Under the pieces are notes generated by a model. It searched no databases and had not been told where the DNA came from. It saw only the letters and a list, made by a program, of their open reading frames with translations. From Diplonema japonicum (taxonomy: Eukaryota; Euglenozoa; Diplonemea; Diplonemida; Diplonemidae), in assembly GCA_964019335.1 (NCBI GenBank), contig OZ025690.1, forward strand, positions 186,001 through 250,000: a stretch of 64,000 bases of DNA, written 5' to 3'. The position numbers and the translations under genes are program-made. Each line of letters starts with the position of its first letter. Position 1 is the first letter of the stretch. Of the stretch, positions 21,354-32,233 are shown piece by piece.

Positions 21354-22258
21354 AAACTCAAAGTACAGGACAAGCCCCCCGCTAGAGGGCCGCCCTATGG
21401 GAGGGGGGGGTCTATCTGTTAATACTCCCCTTCTGGAGCATTGCTTTCATCCCGATCGTGGCTGTGAGCGTCTTGCGGAGTCGAGTGATGCGATCCCGCT
21501 TGTAGGCGGCCTTCAAATCCATCAGCTTGACGTGCGTGGACTGGGTAGCAAAAATGGGCCTCCTGGAGAAGCCTATAGCTGCCTTTCCTCCTATGGCGAT
21601 GAGGGACTTCACCCTTTTCTGCTCATCCGCTGGGAAGGGGCGTCGCTTCTTCCGTGCCCTGATCTTTACGATTAGGGCTTTGATTCTGCGTGCCCTATCT
21701 TCCAGCAGGCCTCCTAATGATTTACCGGTCGTCCATTCGAAGTCAATGGCTAGCTCTACCGCCGACACCTCCGAGGTGGTGTCCTTCTCCACCCAGCATG
21801 AGCTCCACGTCCCGCTTCTCAACCACCACGGCCAAGTATCGTTGCAGTTTTTCCAGGTATGCAAAGGCATGTCCTCTCGGCAGTATTGCGTGTAGCTCAA
21901 GACACAGGGGCCATCCCGTCCTGTTGCGCAGCGGTTCCAAACCGTCCTGTCCGAAGAACTTTCGAAAACCCAGGGCTAGTCCCTCCAGAGGCTCTCCTTC
22001 CACCAAAGCCAGTTCCATGAGGGCTGTTGTCGTACTGTGCTTGGGCCTAAACCTGTGCTGTCTCGGCGTGATCCAACGTTCTGCCAGTCAAGGACACCCT
22101 TCAGCCTCGTACACGCCCACAAGCGATAGATGGTGCTGGTCACTGTGATGGGTCGGTGGTTCAGCGGTGCTGACCCTTCACCCTTTGGTATCAGTGACAC
22201 CAGGGCTGTCCCACTGGGGCGCACGAGGAGGTCAACAGCGAACAACACATCTGATGTA
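21354..22258 (-). mobile_element. LINE family B, internally deleted copy B2
   Basis: The 3' 590 bp match B1 almost perfectly. At about 21950 the text jumps to the start of a reverse transcriptase domain: on the minus strand VSLIPKGEGSAPLNHRPITV, then MELALVEGEPLEGLALGF, which should lead to the first catalytic Asp but is instead joined to the C-terminal region (GQDGLEPLRNRTGWP). The palm domain and more are missing. Confidence 0.85.
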
Positions 22259-22293
22259 CTTCTTTATATCTCCATGTAATCCCCACAAGCTAA

Positions 22294-22331
<38 letters not shown>

Positions 22332-22764
22332 AAAACTTCAGCTCCATTTTTTTTTTTCTTCCTTTTTTTCTTTTTCTTTTTTTCGGGCTCTCAACGGGAA
22401 AAAAATAAATAAAAAAACGGCTAGAAAAATAAAAAAGTAAAAAGTAAAAATAATAATAAAAAAAAAAATATATATATGAGTTAAAGGAAGTCTTTGCGAG
22501 ACGCCCCCTTGTTCCCATTCTGTACCTGCATTCAGTGGTTTCAGTGTTCTTGCCGACCTTCTCCCCATCGTGGCCGTTTTTTTCTTCTTTTTTTTTTTTT
22601 CTTTTTTGTTTTTTTTTTTTTTTTTTTTTTTTTTAAAGTTCTTTTTTTTTTTTTTAAAAAAATCGAGGCAACTAAGAAAATAATCTCTCACATGTTAACA
22701 GTGGTATACGGATTGTGTCTCCAAACCTTTTTTTTTTTTTTTTTTTTTTTTCCCCCTCCAAAAT
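22259..22764. other. Intergenic homopolymer DNA
   Basis: A/T runs with short unique pieces; no gene seen. Ends with the T run before the zinc-finger gene stop. Confidence 0.65.
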
Positions 22765-23477
22765 TTATACCTGTTCACTTCTGTTCCTATCAACAGGGGT
22801 CGGAGCCGGATCCGCGAAATCTGGCTGACAATAAGAACCCGAACCGCCTTCATAAACTGCGTAATATGAAGTGGCGGAAAAAGAATTGGCCACAGCAGTT
22901 GAAGCTGGCTGAGGAGAGTAGTCAGGGATGTAAGCAGCGGGACTTTCATAGGCAGAGTAGTAGGAAGCCGGATAGGAAGGAGAAGGGGCGTAAGGACACG
23001 GTGCAGGAGGTGGGTTGGGATCGTCAGGCTGTGTCGATTCAGGTACACTACTCACCACAGTTTCAGTGTCGGTGGTATCCTTCTTCTTGGTCTCCCTGCG
23101 TGCGTACACATGGGGGTGCTCACATGCCTGCCCTTTAGGACACTCTCCAGAATGGAATAGAGGGCACTTTGTGTGGAACTCAGGGTAGGTTTTCCACATT
23201 ACACTGCAGATCAGGCACCTTAGAACCAGTTTTCCTCGTTTCTTCGTCTGTTTCGTCCATTGGTTGTGCTTGCAAGGTCTCAGCATTTCGCTCTTCTGTG
23301 CCACCCGCTTGACCACAGGCTTCTCACCCTTCTTAAGAACCGGCTCATCATCGTCCTCAATAATATGGTCGGTCTGTGAGTTTAGTGGGGAAAAAAAAAA
23401 GGGGGTTTATCACATACCGGCTTCCTTTCAAACAACAGTGCCCTCTGAGGCACAGCATGCTCAAGCATCATGTTCAT
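22765..23477 (-). CDS. CCCH zinc-finger protein, two exons
   Basis: Exon 1 23477-23418 encodes MNMMLEHAVPQRALLFERKP; intron 23417-23374 (44 nt, GTATGTG...CTCACAG); exon 2 23373-22765. The 222-residue product has a Cys/His region (CKHNQWTKQ, LRCLICSVMW) followed by CPLFHSGECPKGQACEHPH, spacing C-x7-C-x5-C-x3-H, a CCCH finger. Such fingers usually bind RNA. The C-terminal half is Pro/Tyr/Ala/Ser-rich (SYPASYYSAYESPAAY) and probably disordered. ATG 23477 directly follows a long A run. Without the splice the frame lacks a start. Confidence 0.8.
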
Positions 23478-23767
23478 GTGGAGTTTTTTTTTTTTTTTTT
23501 TTTTTTTTTCTTTCTTAGTGTGTCTGTTGATGATGGTGGGGGGGGAGAGGGGGGTTTTTTTTTTTTAATTTCTTTATTTTTTTTTTTTTTCTTGGCGCCT
23601 CGCAGAAGCTTTTTAGAGGATTTTTTTTTTTTTTTTTTTATATTACCCCATGCAAAAAAGCGGTCGAATAGAGGCCCTTGAATAAGCAGGGAAGCTGTAG
23701 TCTCAGAGCAACCACCACATCGTGAACCTTTGCACGATGTGGGGGGAGGAAAAAAAAAAAGAAGAAG

Positions 23768-23803
<36 letters not shown>

Positions 23804-23924
23804 GTCTATCTTAGTAGACAAAAAAAAAATAGAGACATATTAAAAAGTTCCTTTCTTTCTTTTTTTTTGATATCGATGCGGAAGAGAGAGGGGAAAAAAA
23901 TGGGTACCCCCCTTTTTTTTTCTC
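23478..23924. other. Intergenic homopolymer DNA
   Basis: A-tract leader of the zinc-finger gene, then A/T runs. CACGATGTGG...CATCGTG words around 23715-23745 form a short inverted pair (ACCACATCGTG / CACGATGTGG). No gene is seen. Confidence 0.6.
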
Positions 23925-25432
23925 CTACTTTTCTTTTTGTTCGGCTTCATCGCTTTTATCGCCGTTCGCGGCCTCCTTGGCAGCGGCTGCAGAAGCTCTG
24001 TTTGACATAATTTTGAACTCCATGTCATTATATGTCTCGTCCGTGCTTGCAGCCGACCGGAGGATGGTGATGAAACCCCCTGCCTCAGGATGGACATTAA
24101 CAGCGTGATTAAACACCAATCGTCCCGATTCTTCAGACCAACGTGGGAAGGCCGTGAGACGGCCCTGCACGTGAACGAGATACCCTTGCCGAACATGGCA
24201 CATTACGTAATTAACCAATGTTTCACCGTGGATGTAAACCTTATGCTGCTCCCTCTCAGTTAACACCCCGCTGCCCTTTACCTCGCTTCTGCTGAATGTT
24301 GTGGTCAGGCTGATCTCAGCGACCACCCCGGTTTGCCACTGCTTCATCGATGGTTTTCCGACCACCCCAGCAAGGTCCACCCTGTTGATGCTCCCGTAAT
24401 AATTATTCGTCGCCTCGACACCTTTGGGAAAACCGCCGTGCTCCGCGTCTTCCGCTCCTTCCTTTAGAACCTGGTTTTTTTTTTTTTTTTTTTTTTTTAA
24501 ATGACAACACGCACCTCGTACTGCAATGTAGTCGGCATCGGCAGCCCTGCCACAGGGGCAGGTTTCGACAGTGCTAGGTTGAGCTTCTTTTCTAATTCTT
24601 CGACCTTTTTGGTTGTGAGTGTTTGCTTTTTCTTTTTCTTTTTTTTTTTGTCCCTCTCAAGTACCTTGTTTTCCAGGTCCGACTTCATCTGCAGGAAGGC
24701 TGACGCGAGGGCATTACCCCCTGAGCCGTCAGTGGTGGGCTTGTTGTTGTTGTTGTTGTTGGCGTTGGTGTTGCTGATGTTGATGTTGTTGTTGTGGTAG
24801 CTGGGTTTGTTCTTCCCACTAGGTGCGTAGGGGGATGTGGTTGGTGTGGGTGATGCTGGGGTGTCGACTTTTTTCAGTAGCGTTTGTGCCACCTTCACCC
24901 TGCTGGCGGCCTCGTCCTTCACCTGGGTTTGAGGTTTGCTAGGGACTTCGTTCTGCTGGGTTTGAGGTTTGCTAAGGGCCTCCTCTTTTTGTTGTTGTTG
25001 CGTTTGAGATTTCACAGTCTCCTCCTTCTTCTTGTCGAGGGTTTGTTTGAACATTTGCGCGAAGCGTGACATCACACCGGTGCCTTCTGCAGAGGCTTTC
25101 TCTTCGAGTTTGCTGTCCTCTTGTTTTTTCTGGTCTTCTTTTAGCTTTTTCATTCCTTTTTCGCGCTCCTCGCCCTTCTTGCTTTTTTCCTTCTCCATCG
25201 CCTGCACGGCCTCGGTTTTCCGTTCGTTGACTGACTTTGGCTTTTCGTGCGACTTCTTGTTCATTGCCTTCTTCATCTTCTTCGTCATTTTTTTCGGTGA
25301 ATCTGACCTCACAAACCTTTGCTGCCGCTGCAGGTTCGACATGACAAATCGTGTGCTGGCTAAGGAGCAATGGCTGACCCCTAATGGATCTGCACGCTGA
25401 AGTGTTAGGACTGAGCGCCGAAGGCACTGCAT
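23925..25432 (-). CDS. OB-fold (SSB/editing-type) protein with mitochondrial-type presequence, two exons
   Basis: Exon 1 25432-24515; intron 24514-24471 (44 nt, GTGCGTG, A run, ACCAG); exon 2 24470-23925; 487 residues. The N-terminus MQCLRRSVLTLQRADPLG is basic and hydroxylated, as in mitochondrial presequences. A long Lys/Glu/Gln-rich region, an Asn run and coiled-coil-like stretches follow. Only the C-terminal 150 residues are ordered-looking: SINRVDLAGVVGKP, WQTGVVAEISLTTTF, EREQHKVYIHGET, GYLVHVQGRLTAF, FNHAVNVHPEAGGFITIL. This order is that of single-stranded-DNA-binding OB folds and of the OB folds of kinetoplastid RNA-editing (KREPA) proteins. The fold call is good; SSB versus RNA-editing role is open. 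Splicing is needed to restore the first strand of the fold. Confidence 0.75.
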
Positions 25433-25506
25433 TTTTTTTTTTTATTTATTTTTTTGCACCCCGCTTCTTTTTTTTTTTTTTTAGTGCGATGTACAGCCAA
25501 TAATAA

Positions 25507-25760
25507 TATATGAGCTCGTCCAGAAAAAAATGTCAACAAATGACCCTCCTATGCGGCGGAAAACCCCCGTTAAATTTCTAAGTAAAAATGTAGTCCGACA
25601 CCACTTTGTGTGCAGAAATGCAGTCTAAGCTTGAACACCATATAGGTCAAAATGCTCGCCGTTTGTTTGCTGCCCTTTTTTTTGCTCAAATAATCAAAGC
25701 AAGAAATTTTCGGAGGTGCCCAAAAAAGTGTTGACATTTTCGTCCGGACGAGCTCATATA
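25507..25760. mobile_element. 254-bp MITE with about 32-bp terminal inverted repeats
   Basis: Left end TATATGAGCTCGTCCAGAAA and right end ...CGTCCGGACGAGCTCATATA are inverted repeats, with GTTGACATTTT continuing the match inward. TA or TATA can be the target duplication. It encodes nothing. It abuts the 3' end of LINE A1 through a short A run. Confidence 0.8.
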
Positions 25761-25828
25761 AAAAAAAAAAAAAGATGTCTTTGAAGGGAACCTGCAGTAT
25801 GTGACAGGATCGCCTAACGACAATCAAC

Positions 25829-28800
25829 TCATCTAGTGTTTGATCCCTTCTGTCGTGGTAGTGCCTTAGGCCCGTCGTAGTATCTCATCAGCAGCTTGGG
25901 CGTGAAACCGACTAGCGAGTTGTTGAGGATGCAATGCGTTCGCAGTTGCTCCTCTAGGATCGGGTGGGTTACCTTCGGGGACGCGAAGACCGGACGAGTG
26001 GAGTATCCAATGATGGAATGGCTGTGGAGCCCCAGGGTACGCAGTGAGTGTACTGACTTCTTAGTTTCTGCTGGAATCAGGTGATTCCCCGTTCCTGTTC
26101 TGTGTGCCCTGTCCAGGACGTTGAGGATTCTTCCGATTTTCCTAGCCCAGCATGCCAGGTCTTCACCACCCATGTGGATTCTCTCCGTTGCTATGAAGTC
26201 GACAGCAAGCTCCGCCTTGGACACTTGCCCTCCATCCTTGCCCCATTTCAGGGCACTCAGCCATTTGAGGACAAACGGGATCAGCCCCGGGAAGTACTTC
26301 TTCCACAGCCCGTGCTTGTGATACCAAATGAGGGGTTTCGGTTCTAATAGGTTTCCCGGTTGGAATGGTCTTTTCCAGAAGTGCAGATTGTCGTATCTGA
26401 CCTGCTTCTCGGTGTGCAGGCTCTCGAGTTTCCCCGCAATTTCCGCAAACATCAGGTGTAGTTCCTTGACACTTGTCAGGCTTATGTCCATATCAGAGGT
26501 AATAATGCCGTGTAGTCGGGCGCAGCTTGGCCAGCTGACGTGGTCTTGCACCAGCCGAATGCGGTCAGTGTTGGTCGTTCTGCAGTCGGCGTGCGCTGGG
26601 CATTGCCAGATCGTATGTTGTAGTAGGGAGCTGGTCCCGTTCCCAATGTTATATGGTGTGCCACACCCCAGGCATTTCTTATGTGAGCCGTTCATGTCGC
26701 CGTAAGCTCTGGGGTGTAGGGGAAGCATCGCGCCCGCAATGGCACAAAGTATCCTCCTTGCTTTCTGTGGGTTGGTGGTCGTCACCTCGTTGTGGAGGAA
26801 GTTCGTTTTCTCCTCGTCAATGCCTGTTTCGACCCCCTGGTAGGTGTCTCGCTCTTCGGCCAGATCCTCACGTAGTTTGGCTTTCAGCAGCGTCCTGATC
26901 TCGTGTTTCAGCCTTGCGGTAGTATCTTCGTCTGGAAGTCCTTCCACCTTGACCCTATTTCTCGGAGCCATGCATTGGCAAATGGTCCCATCGGAAAAGA
27001 TAGAGAGCCTTGATCCCTTGCTCTCCTGTACGCTTCCCAGCATGATATGAAAAGGGACTTGTTCGAATGTCGTGTGCAAAGTCGTCCCAGAGTAGAGATG
27101 GCCTTGTAGATCGCAGTAGAGTACGGGTCCAGGGTGTGTCCCTTATGGGCAATTCCCAGCAGGGCGCTGGAGGAGCGCATTGGGTTGCGGGCACCCCAGA
27201 CGCAAAGAGTGATCCGCTTTTTCAATTTCTCCAGCCAAGAGTCCGGGATCGGGTCGAACAGGATGCCGTAGAAGGCGGATGGCAGGATGTTCTCTGCGAT
27301 GATCCGTACCTTGCGATCGTGGTATAGCCTAGTTGAGGCGAGGCGTTCTATTTCGGCCAGGGCTTTGTGGACCCTCGAGTTATCCCTCCTGCTCGGCTGG
27401 AAGTAGATTTGTACCCCTAAGATTTGCAGACTACTGGTCGTGGCAAAGGTCTCTCCGTTCAACTTCACATTCCCCCGGTATTTGGGTTTCGTTCCAAATG
27501 ACCTGGTCTTCTTCGGGTGTACGGTCATCCCCGTGAGCTTGCAAAGGCTGCCTAGTAGATTTACGGAACGCTGAACCGCGGCCTCCGAGGTAATTGACGT
27601 GAAGTTAAGGTCGTCTGCATATGACACTGGGTGTGCGTTTCTTGGATTTGCCGTACATTTCTTGGTGAAGATGGCAAGGATTGCGTTGATGAAAACGGGC
27701 GAGATCGGGCATCCCTGGAGTATTCCATTCGTGGTTCGGAATGGAGCACCTACTCCCACGGGGAAACGTAGGCGGCGGATTAGGTCAGAGTAGATGGCCT
27801 TGATCGGTCTCAGGATGAGCTGGCTTAGGCCTAACCGATCGACCAGTTCGAACGTGAGTGCGTGGGGGACAGAGTCAAAGCATTTCTTGAAGTCGACCAA
27901 GAGACCCCAAAGGTGGTTGCCAGATACTTTTGCCAACTCCACACTGGTGCAGACCTTCGCGAGGAGGTCATCTGTGCTGTGTTCCGGTCTGAAGCCGAAT
28001 TGGAGCGGAGTAATCCACTCCTCTTGCCATTCGAGGATGGCTGGTAGTCGTGCGCCAGCCCAGAGCCGATAGAATGCGCTCGATACAGTAATAGGTCTGT
28101 GATCTAGCGGCTCTTCGGATTCTCCTTTCGGGATCATCGTAACAAGCGCGGTCAGGACTGCCTTTGGCCATCGTCCCTCATCCTCAATCCAGTTGTATAG
28201 GAAGATGAATCCCTCTAGCAGGGCATCTGGTAAGTGGGCGAGTTCGCAGAGCCTCCATCCAGCGCATTCCTGTTTCTCCTTCTTACTCAGCACTCTTCGC
28301 AGGTCTTCTAGCGTGATCGCGAGGTCGACCATGGGGTGGTGGGTGATCTGCGACCCAAAAGTTTCCTCAAAAGAATCAAAACTCGGCTCAGGGTGGTCCT
28401 CGTATTTGCGGAAGATGTGGCGCCATGCCGACCTGAAGGCTTGGTCTATCTCTTCGACTGAGGTCGAGAGGGTACCGTTCGTGTTTGCTGCAACTAGCTC
28501 TCTATTTGGCTTGTCCGTCACAAATTGCATAATCGCGCTCCGGTTCACCGAGAAACCCGAGTTCAGATCCCTCCGTGCCTTCACGTTGCGCAGGATCTTC
28601 GAAGCGATGTCCATGTTCCGTTGTCGTGCCGTAACGTTCTCCCGAATCAGGTCTGCTTCCTTGACGATGTTACCCTCGGAGAAGGTTTCCGGGTGGAACC
28701 GTAGGATCTTAATTGCCTTTGCCTTAATATTGTCCCAGCTCTTGCGTAGGTCATACGGCAGGGCCGGGTCTTTCAACAGTGGGACTCTCCGCACAATAGC

Positions 28801-30015
28801 GGCTGCACTCTGCCGGATTTTCTCAAGTGTTAGGTACTTTTTAGAGACTGCCCCAAATGCTGTCATCGTAGACGGAGCCGCCGTCCTCCGCATGCTGGGG
28901 GTATTAATCACGCCTCTGCCAGAGTAGATCGAATTCTCCAGCTGCGCCGTTCCACTCAAAAGGTGTTTCTCGCAAGCAGAAGAAAGCTCTAAGAAAGCTG
29001 CATCCAGGTCCCCGTTGTCTTTCAGGGATCTCAAAGTAGGGAGAATGTCGCTGTACGGAGCGCGGTTCCGGGAGTCATGGAGAGGGATGATCTTCTTGGG
29101 TATACTGTACTGGAGTGAGGGCTCGTAGAATCTCGGCATATCGATTCTAATTACTAGTGCGCGGTATGAGGGTACGCCAATGTCCAGAGTCTGGCAGTCG
29201 GTCAGCGCCATTGCTGCTGTCTTGTTCACCAAGATGTAGTCTGGCCTCGTCTTCGCTGTTGCAGTTACGAAGGTAGGAGGGGCTTGTGTTCCATGTAGGC
29301 GCGATATTTTGTTCGAAGCGTCTGTCCAATGTTGAGAGAGGGCGTGCGAGAGGACCGGGGAGTCCATTATCGTCGTGTTGAAGTCTCCTGTCACAATGAC
29401 CGGAACGTCCCCCAGCTGAGCCGATCTCTGTAGGGTGTCGGATATTAGCGCCTCCCTATTTCTCTTGGCGTGTCTGGAGCCGTCGCTTACCTGGCAGTAG
29501 AGGGTGATAATGTGTAACCAGTCACGTTTCCCAATCGCGACTCTTACATGTACCCTTCGCGAGTTGGTGTTGTGGTCCTCGAAAAGGGAGGATTCCTTCT
29601 TAGCTGTCAGTTGCTTGTTCACCATAATTCCCACGCCTCCTCTTTGGGCGATTGAGGGGGATTCTGCACCTTTTGACACCTTCCCTTGTTGTGGGGGTCC
29701 CCAAAAGAGACGGTGTTCTTTTAGGAAAACGTCTTGCTTCGCTTCCTTGTCCATCATCCATTGCCCCGCTTGCGTAAGGGCGGTCTCTTGCAGGCAAATC
29801 ACGTCAAACTCCTGTAGTTTGACCCTGTTCAGCTGATTTGGGAGGTTCGTCACGTTCACAGAGATAATAGTGATTTCCTTCTTCCCCTTCTCGGGCCCCG
29901 GATTGGGGTGGACGTCACCGTGTGTCATGAGCCGTTTCCTCGCTTCTCGCGCAATGGACCGCTTCGACCTTTTCATAATGAGGAAATGTGCCCGCGGGAG
30001 GTGGATTATTGCCAA
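25829..30015 (-). pseudogene. LINE A1 ORF2: endonuclease-reverse transcriptase (one frameshift)
   Basis: 1035 codons are open from ATG 30015 to 26908; the continuation lies in another frame (27079-25829), so one indel near 26930 splits the ORF. Order: short basic leader with GDVHPNPGP (residues 33-41), APE-type endonuclease (ISVNVTNLP, VICLQETAL, VIVTGDFNTT, PDYILVN), long linker, reverse transcriptase (FGFRPEHSTDDLL, LLVDFKKCFDSVPH, NGILQGCPISP, SYADDLNF) and a C-terminal CLGCG...HTIWQCPAHADC zinc-knuckle-like segment. The last endonuclease motif, normally Ser-Asp-His, reads Ser-Tyr-Arg (VPSYRALVIRI), so cleavage should be lost. The copy is recent but probably dead. Confidence 0.85.
29893..29919 (-). 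other. 2A-like ribosome-skipping motif at LINE ORF2 N-terminus
   Basis: Residues 33-41 read GDVHPNPGP, matching the core D-(V/I)-x-x-N-P-G-P with His in place of the usual Glu. Skipping would fall between Gly40 and Pro41 and release a 40-residue basic leader ahead of the endonuclease. 2A-like signals at this place are known in other non-LTR elements; activity here is inference. Confidence 0.7.
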
Positions 30016-30183
30016 CGAGTAGATCAGATGATTGTTTTCGGTCGGGGAGCCGAACCAGTCGCAGGAGAGAGGGGCAAAGGGGCGTGGTGTGGCCGAAAAG
30101 GTTAGGAGGTCAATGATTGATAGACTAATAATGATGATGATGGGGAGGGATAGAATTTCCCCGAGATGCCTCAGACCCTCCTG

Positions 30184-30925
30184 TCAGATCTTTTGATTCT
30201 TGGGGCTCGGCGACGTCTGTGCGTGGGTCTCCGATTCACCCCTCTTCCGTGAGCTCTCGGCCCTGGCAGCCTCCGCCTGTGCTTTCTCCTGCGCCGCCCT
30301 TGAACTGGGGAATTCTGCCTCCGACAGCTTCACCCTATGCTGTTTCCCCCGGAAGCTCCTCTCGTTCTTGTTTGGTGCATCTTCCCGTGTCCAGTCCCTA
30401 ATCGTCAGGGAATGAAGTTTTTCCCCCCTCGCAATAAGCCTGGCGGTGGGAGGGGTGGTGGCCCGAACGAGCCATCTCGAACCTTCTAGTGTCCAAGTGG
30501 CTAATGGACCATCCACATCCTGCGAGGTCGTTCATCAAGTCACACGGGTGTTCCCAGCTGAGGCATCCTTCCAGGATATATTTGTCCCCAGCCTTCCGCG
30601 CCGGGAGAAGTATGGGGTTGACCCTTGCCAGTACCTCGCTGTTAGGGCCAGTCCGATCGGCGTTACCGTGAGTGAGGTGCCTATTGATGCTGTGGGGACA
30701 TCGGCCGCCTTGATCCCCTTCTTCAACTGGATGACCTCCAGTCTGTCTGCAGCGAACGCGTGTGTCCAGAATACACATTGGTCTCCCGATGCGACCAGCA
30801 GTCTAATCGCGTGCTCAGGGTCCACCCGTACCAGGGCAGAGGCGGTGTTGTTCTCGGTCGAGCGGTTGATCCTGAAGACGTTTTGCGGGGTTACCTTGAA
30901 GGGACCCTCCTTGTCTCGCGCCGCT
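30184..30925 (-). pseudogene. LINE A1 ORF1 remnant (frameshifted, 5'-truncated)
   Basis: Three minus-strand frames in succession carry one protein: NRSTENNTASALVRVDPEHA and GDQCVFWTHAF; then SWEHPCDLMNDLAGCGW; then GPLATWTLEGSRWLVRATTP and a charged Ala/Glu-rich end (SRAAQEKAQAEAARAESSRK). This resembles the nucleic-acid-binding ORF1 proteins of protist LINEs. At least two indels separate the frames; the start is missing. Confidence 0.6.
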
Positions 30926-30956
30926 AAAAAAAAAAAAAAAACTAAACGACCAGCAA

Positions 30957-30991
<35 letters not shown>

Positions 30992-31049
30992 CCCCCGACA
31001 AACAGCGAATAAATTGACCATAAAAACAAAACAAAAAAAAATTGTGCTC

Positions 31050-32144
31050 TCATGACAGTTTCGCCTTTTCCAAAAACGCCCCCATCCATTTTGCTGCAGA
31101 TTCCGGCACTGCGGCCTTTGGTTTTGACAATTCCTTTCCGAGGGACTTGATCTTTGCAACGTCCGTTTCCGCAGCAGCTTTCATCCACTGCACGGTGTCC
31201 TCTAGAGTGTCTTCCGCTTCATCTTTTGAAAACGAGACCATTCTGTCGCTTTTTTGTATTGTCGCAGGGGGTTCTTTTTCCTTCGCTGTCAAGGAGTCGA
31301 CCCAGTCTGAATCGACTGCCATAGGTGGCGCCTTTAAAATACCGGGATCGATGTCGGAAAACTCCGCCAAAGGGGAGACCGTTGGTTTTTTTTTTATTTT
31401 CTCCTTAGGGGGGGTTTGTGGTGCGGGTTTTTTTTCCGCCAACGCGTATTCAATTGTTTCAGAAGCAGTCAGCTGTTTCAAAGAAGGCGGCCGCCGACGG
31501 AAAGACGGCCGTGGCGCAACACCATGATTACCCTTACATATCTTTAATATCTCACGGAACTTCGCTGACTGTTCACGTGGTGCGTCGTTTTCAACATTCT
31601 GCGCGACGGTGTCGAACATTGATGTAACAGTTGTCGCCTGCGAGATGACTGAATAGTGCGGCTGGTGTTCATGCGAACGTATTCTCCGCCTTTTCAGTAC
31701 AGGTGGACTGTGTGAAGTTTCGTTTTTGTGCTTAGATGCTTCCCGCATGGTGGTGAGGATCGCGTCCACCCCTTGAGAAAGGCTTGAATCAAAGGTTCTG
31801 GCATGCGTGGCCAGGCCGTATGTTTTTCTGATTCGTTGGAGGTCCTCCACAACCTTCTCAAAAGAACCGTCGTCAGGGGATTTTTTCGGTTTTCTGTTGT
31901 CATCGTCCATGTCGTTGGTGTTCAGGTTCCCGAGGCCGTGGATGAGCAGGGCCTGGCCTAGGAGGTCGTGTTCACCTACCTTGATACCGGTACCTGTGGT
32001 GGGTAAGAGCTGCGACCCACCTGTCGTAAGAAGCGGGTCGCGTGTCGTGTCGCGTAGACCCGACATTTTGATACTGTTCAGTTTTTTCTCGAATTTTTTG
32101 CTGAAGGCTGCCGCCGGCAACCGGTTCACCGTTGTTCGGTGCAT
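31050..32144 (-). CDS. Unknown protein with presequence-like N-terminus
   Basis: 364 codons from ATG 32144, which follows an A run of about 15. The start MHRTTVNRLPAAAFSKKFEKK is basic and amphipathic, compatible with mitochondrial import. The segment DLLGQALLIHGLGNLN resembles DFLGQALADSGYIN in the next gene upstream (32234-32680), each about 50 residues from the start and followed by a helix (FEKVVEDLQRIRKTYGL / ELIDEINKIKERLSIL). The C-terminal half is low complexity, with a final helix pair (WMKAAAETDVAKIKSLGKEL). No known domain is seen. Confidence 0.65.
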   Translation of the reverse strand: MHRTTVNRLPAAAFSKKFEKKLNSIKMSGLRDTTRDPLLTTGGSQLLPTTGTGIKVGEHDLLGQALLIHGLGNLNTNDMDDDNRKPKKSPDDGSFEKVVEDLQRIRKTYGLATHARTFDSSLSQGVDAILTTMREASKHKNETSHSPPVLKRRRIRSHEHQPHYSVISQATTVTSMFDTVAQNVENDAPREQSAKFREILKICKGNHGVAPRPSFRRRPPSLKQLTASETIEYALAEKKPAPQTPPKEKIKKKPTVSPLAEFSDIDPGILKAPPMAVDSDWVDSLTAKEKEPPATIQKSDRMVSFSKDEAEDTLEDTVQWMKAAAETDVAKIKSLGKELSKPKAAVPESAAKWMGAFLEKAKLS

Positions 32145-32233
32145 TTTTTTTTTTTTTTCTTTCTTTTTTTTGCTTTCCTGTGGTTGTATGTTGTTGGAAA
32201 ATTTGAGGGTGCGGAAAGGGGGAGGGAAAAAAA

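Larger units (their letters stand above)
25773..30925 (-). mobile_element. LINE family A, nearly full-length copy A1
   Basis: From its 5' end at about 30925 the element holds most of ORF1, a spacer of about 170 bp, ORF2 with endonuclease and reverse transcriptase, a Cys/His tail and a short 3' UTR that ends in AAAGACATC followed by T. The 5' end starts inside ORF1 next to an A run, so it is 5'-truncated. A2 (15970) is a second copy. Layout and YADD motif place it among apurinic-endonuclease-type LINEs. Confidence 0.88.

Noticed and set aside
26930-26960. Programmed -1 frameshift in LINE A1 ORF2
   Set aside because: The two frames overlap, but no slippery heptamer is visible at the place where homology changes frame, so a simple indel is more likely.
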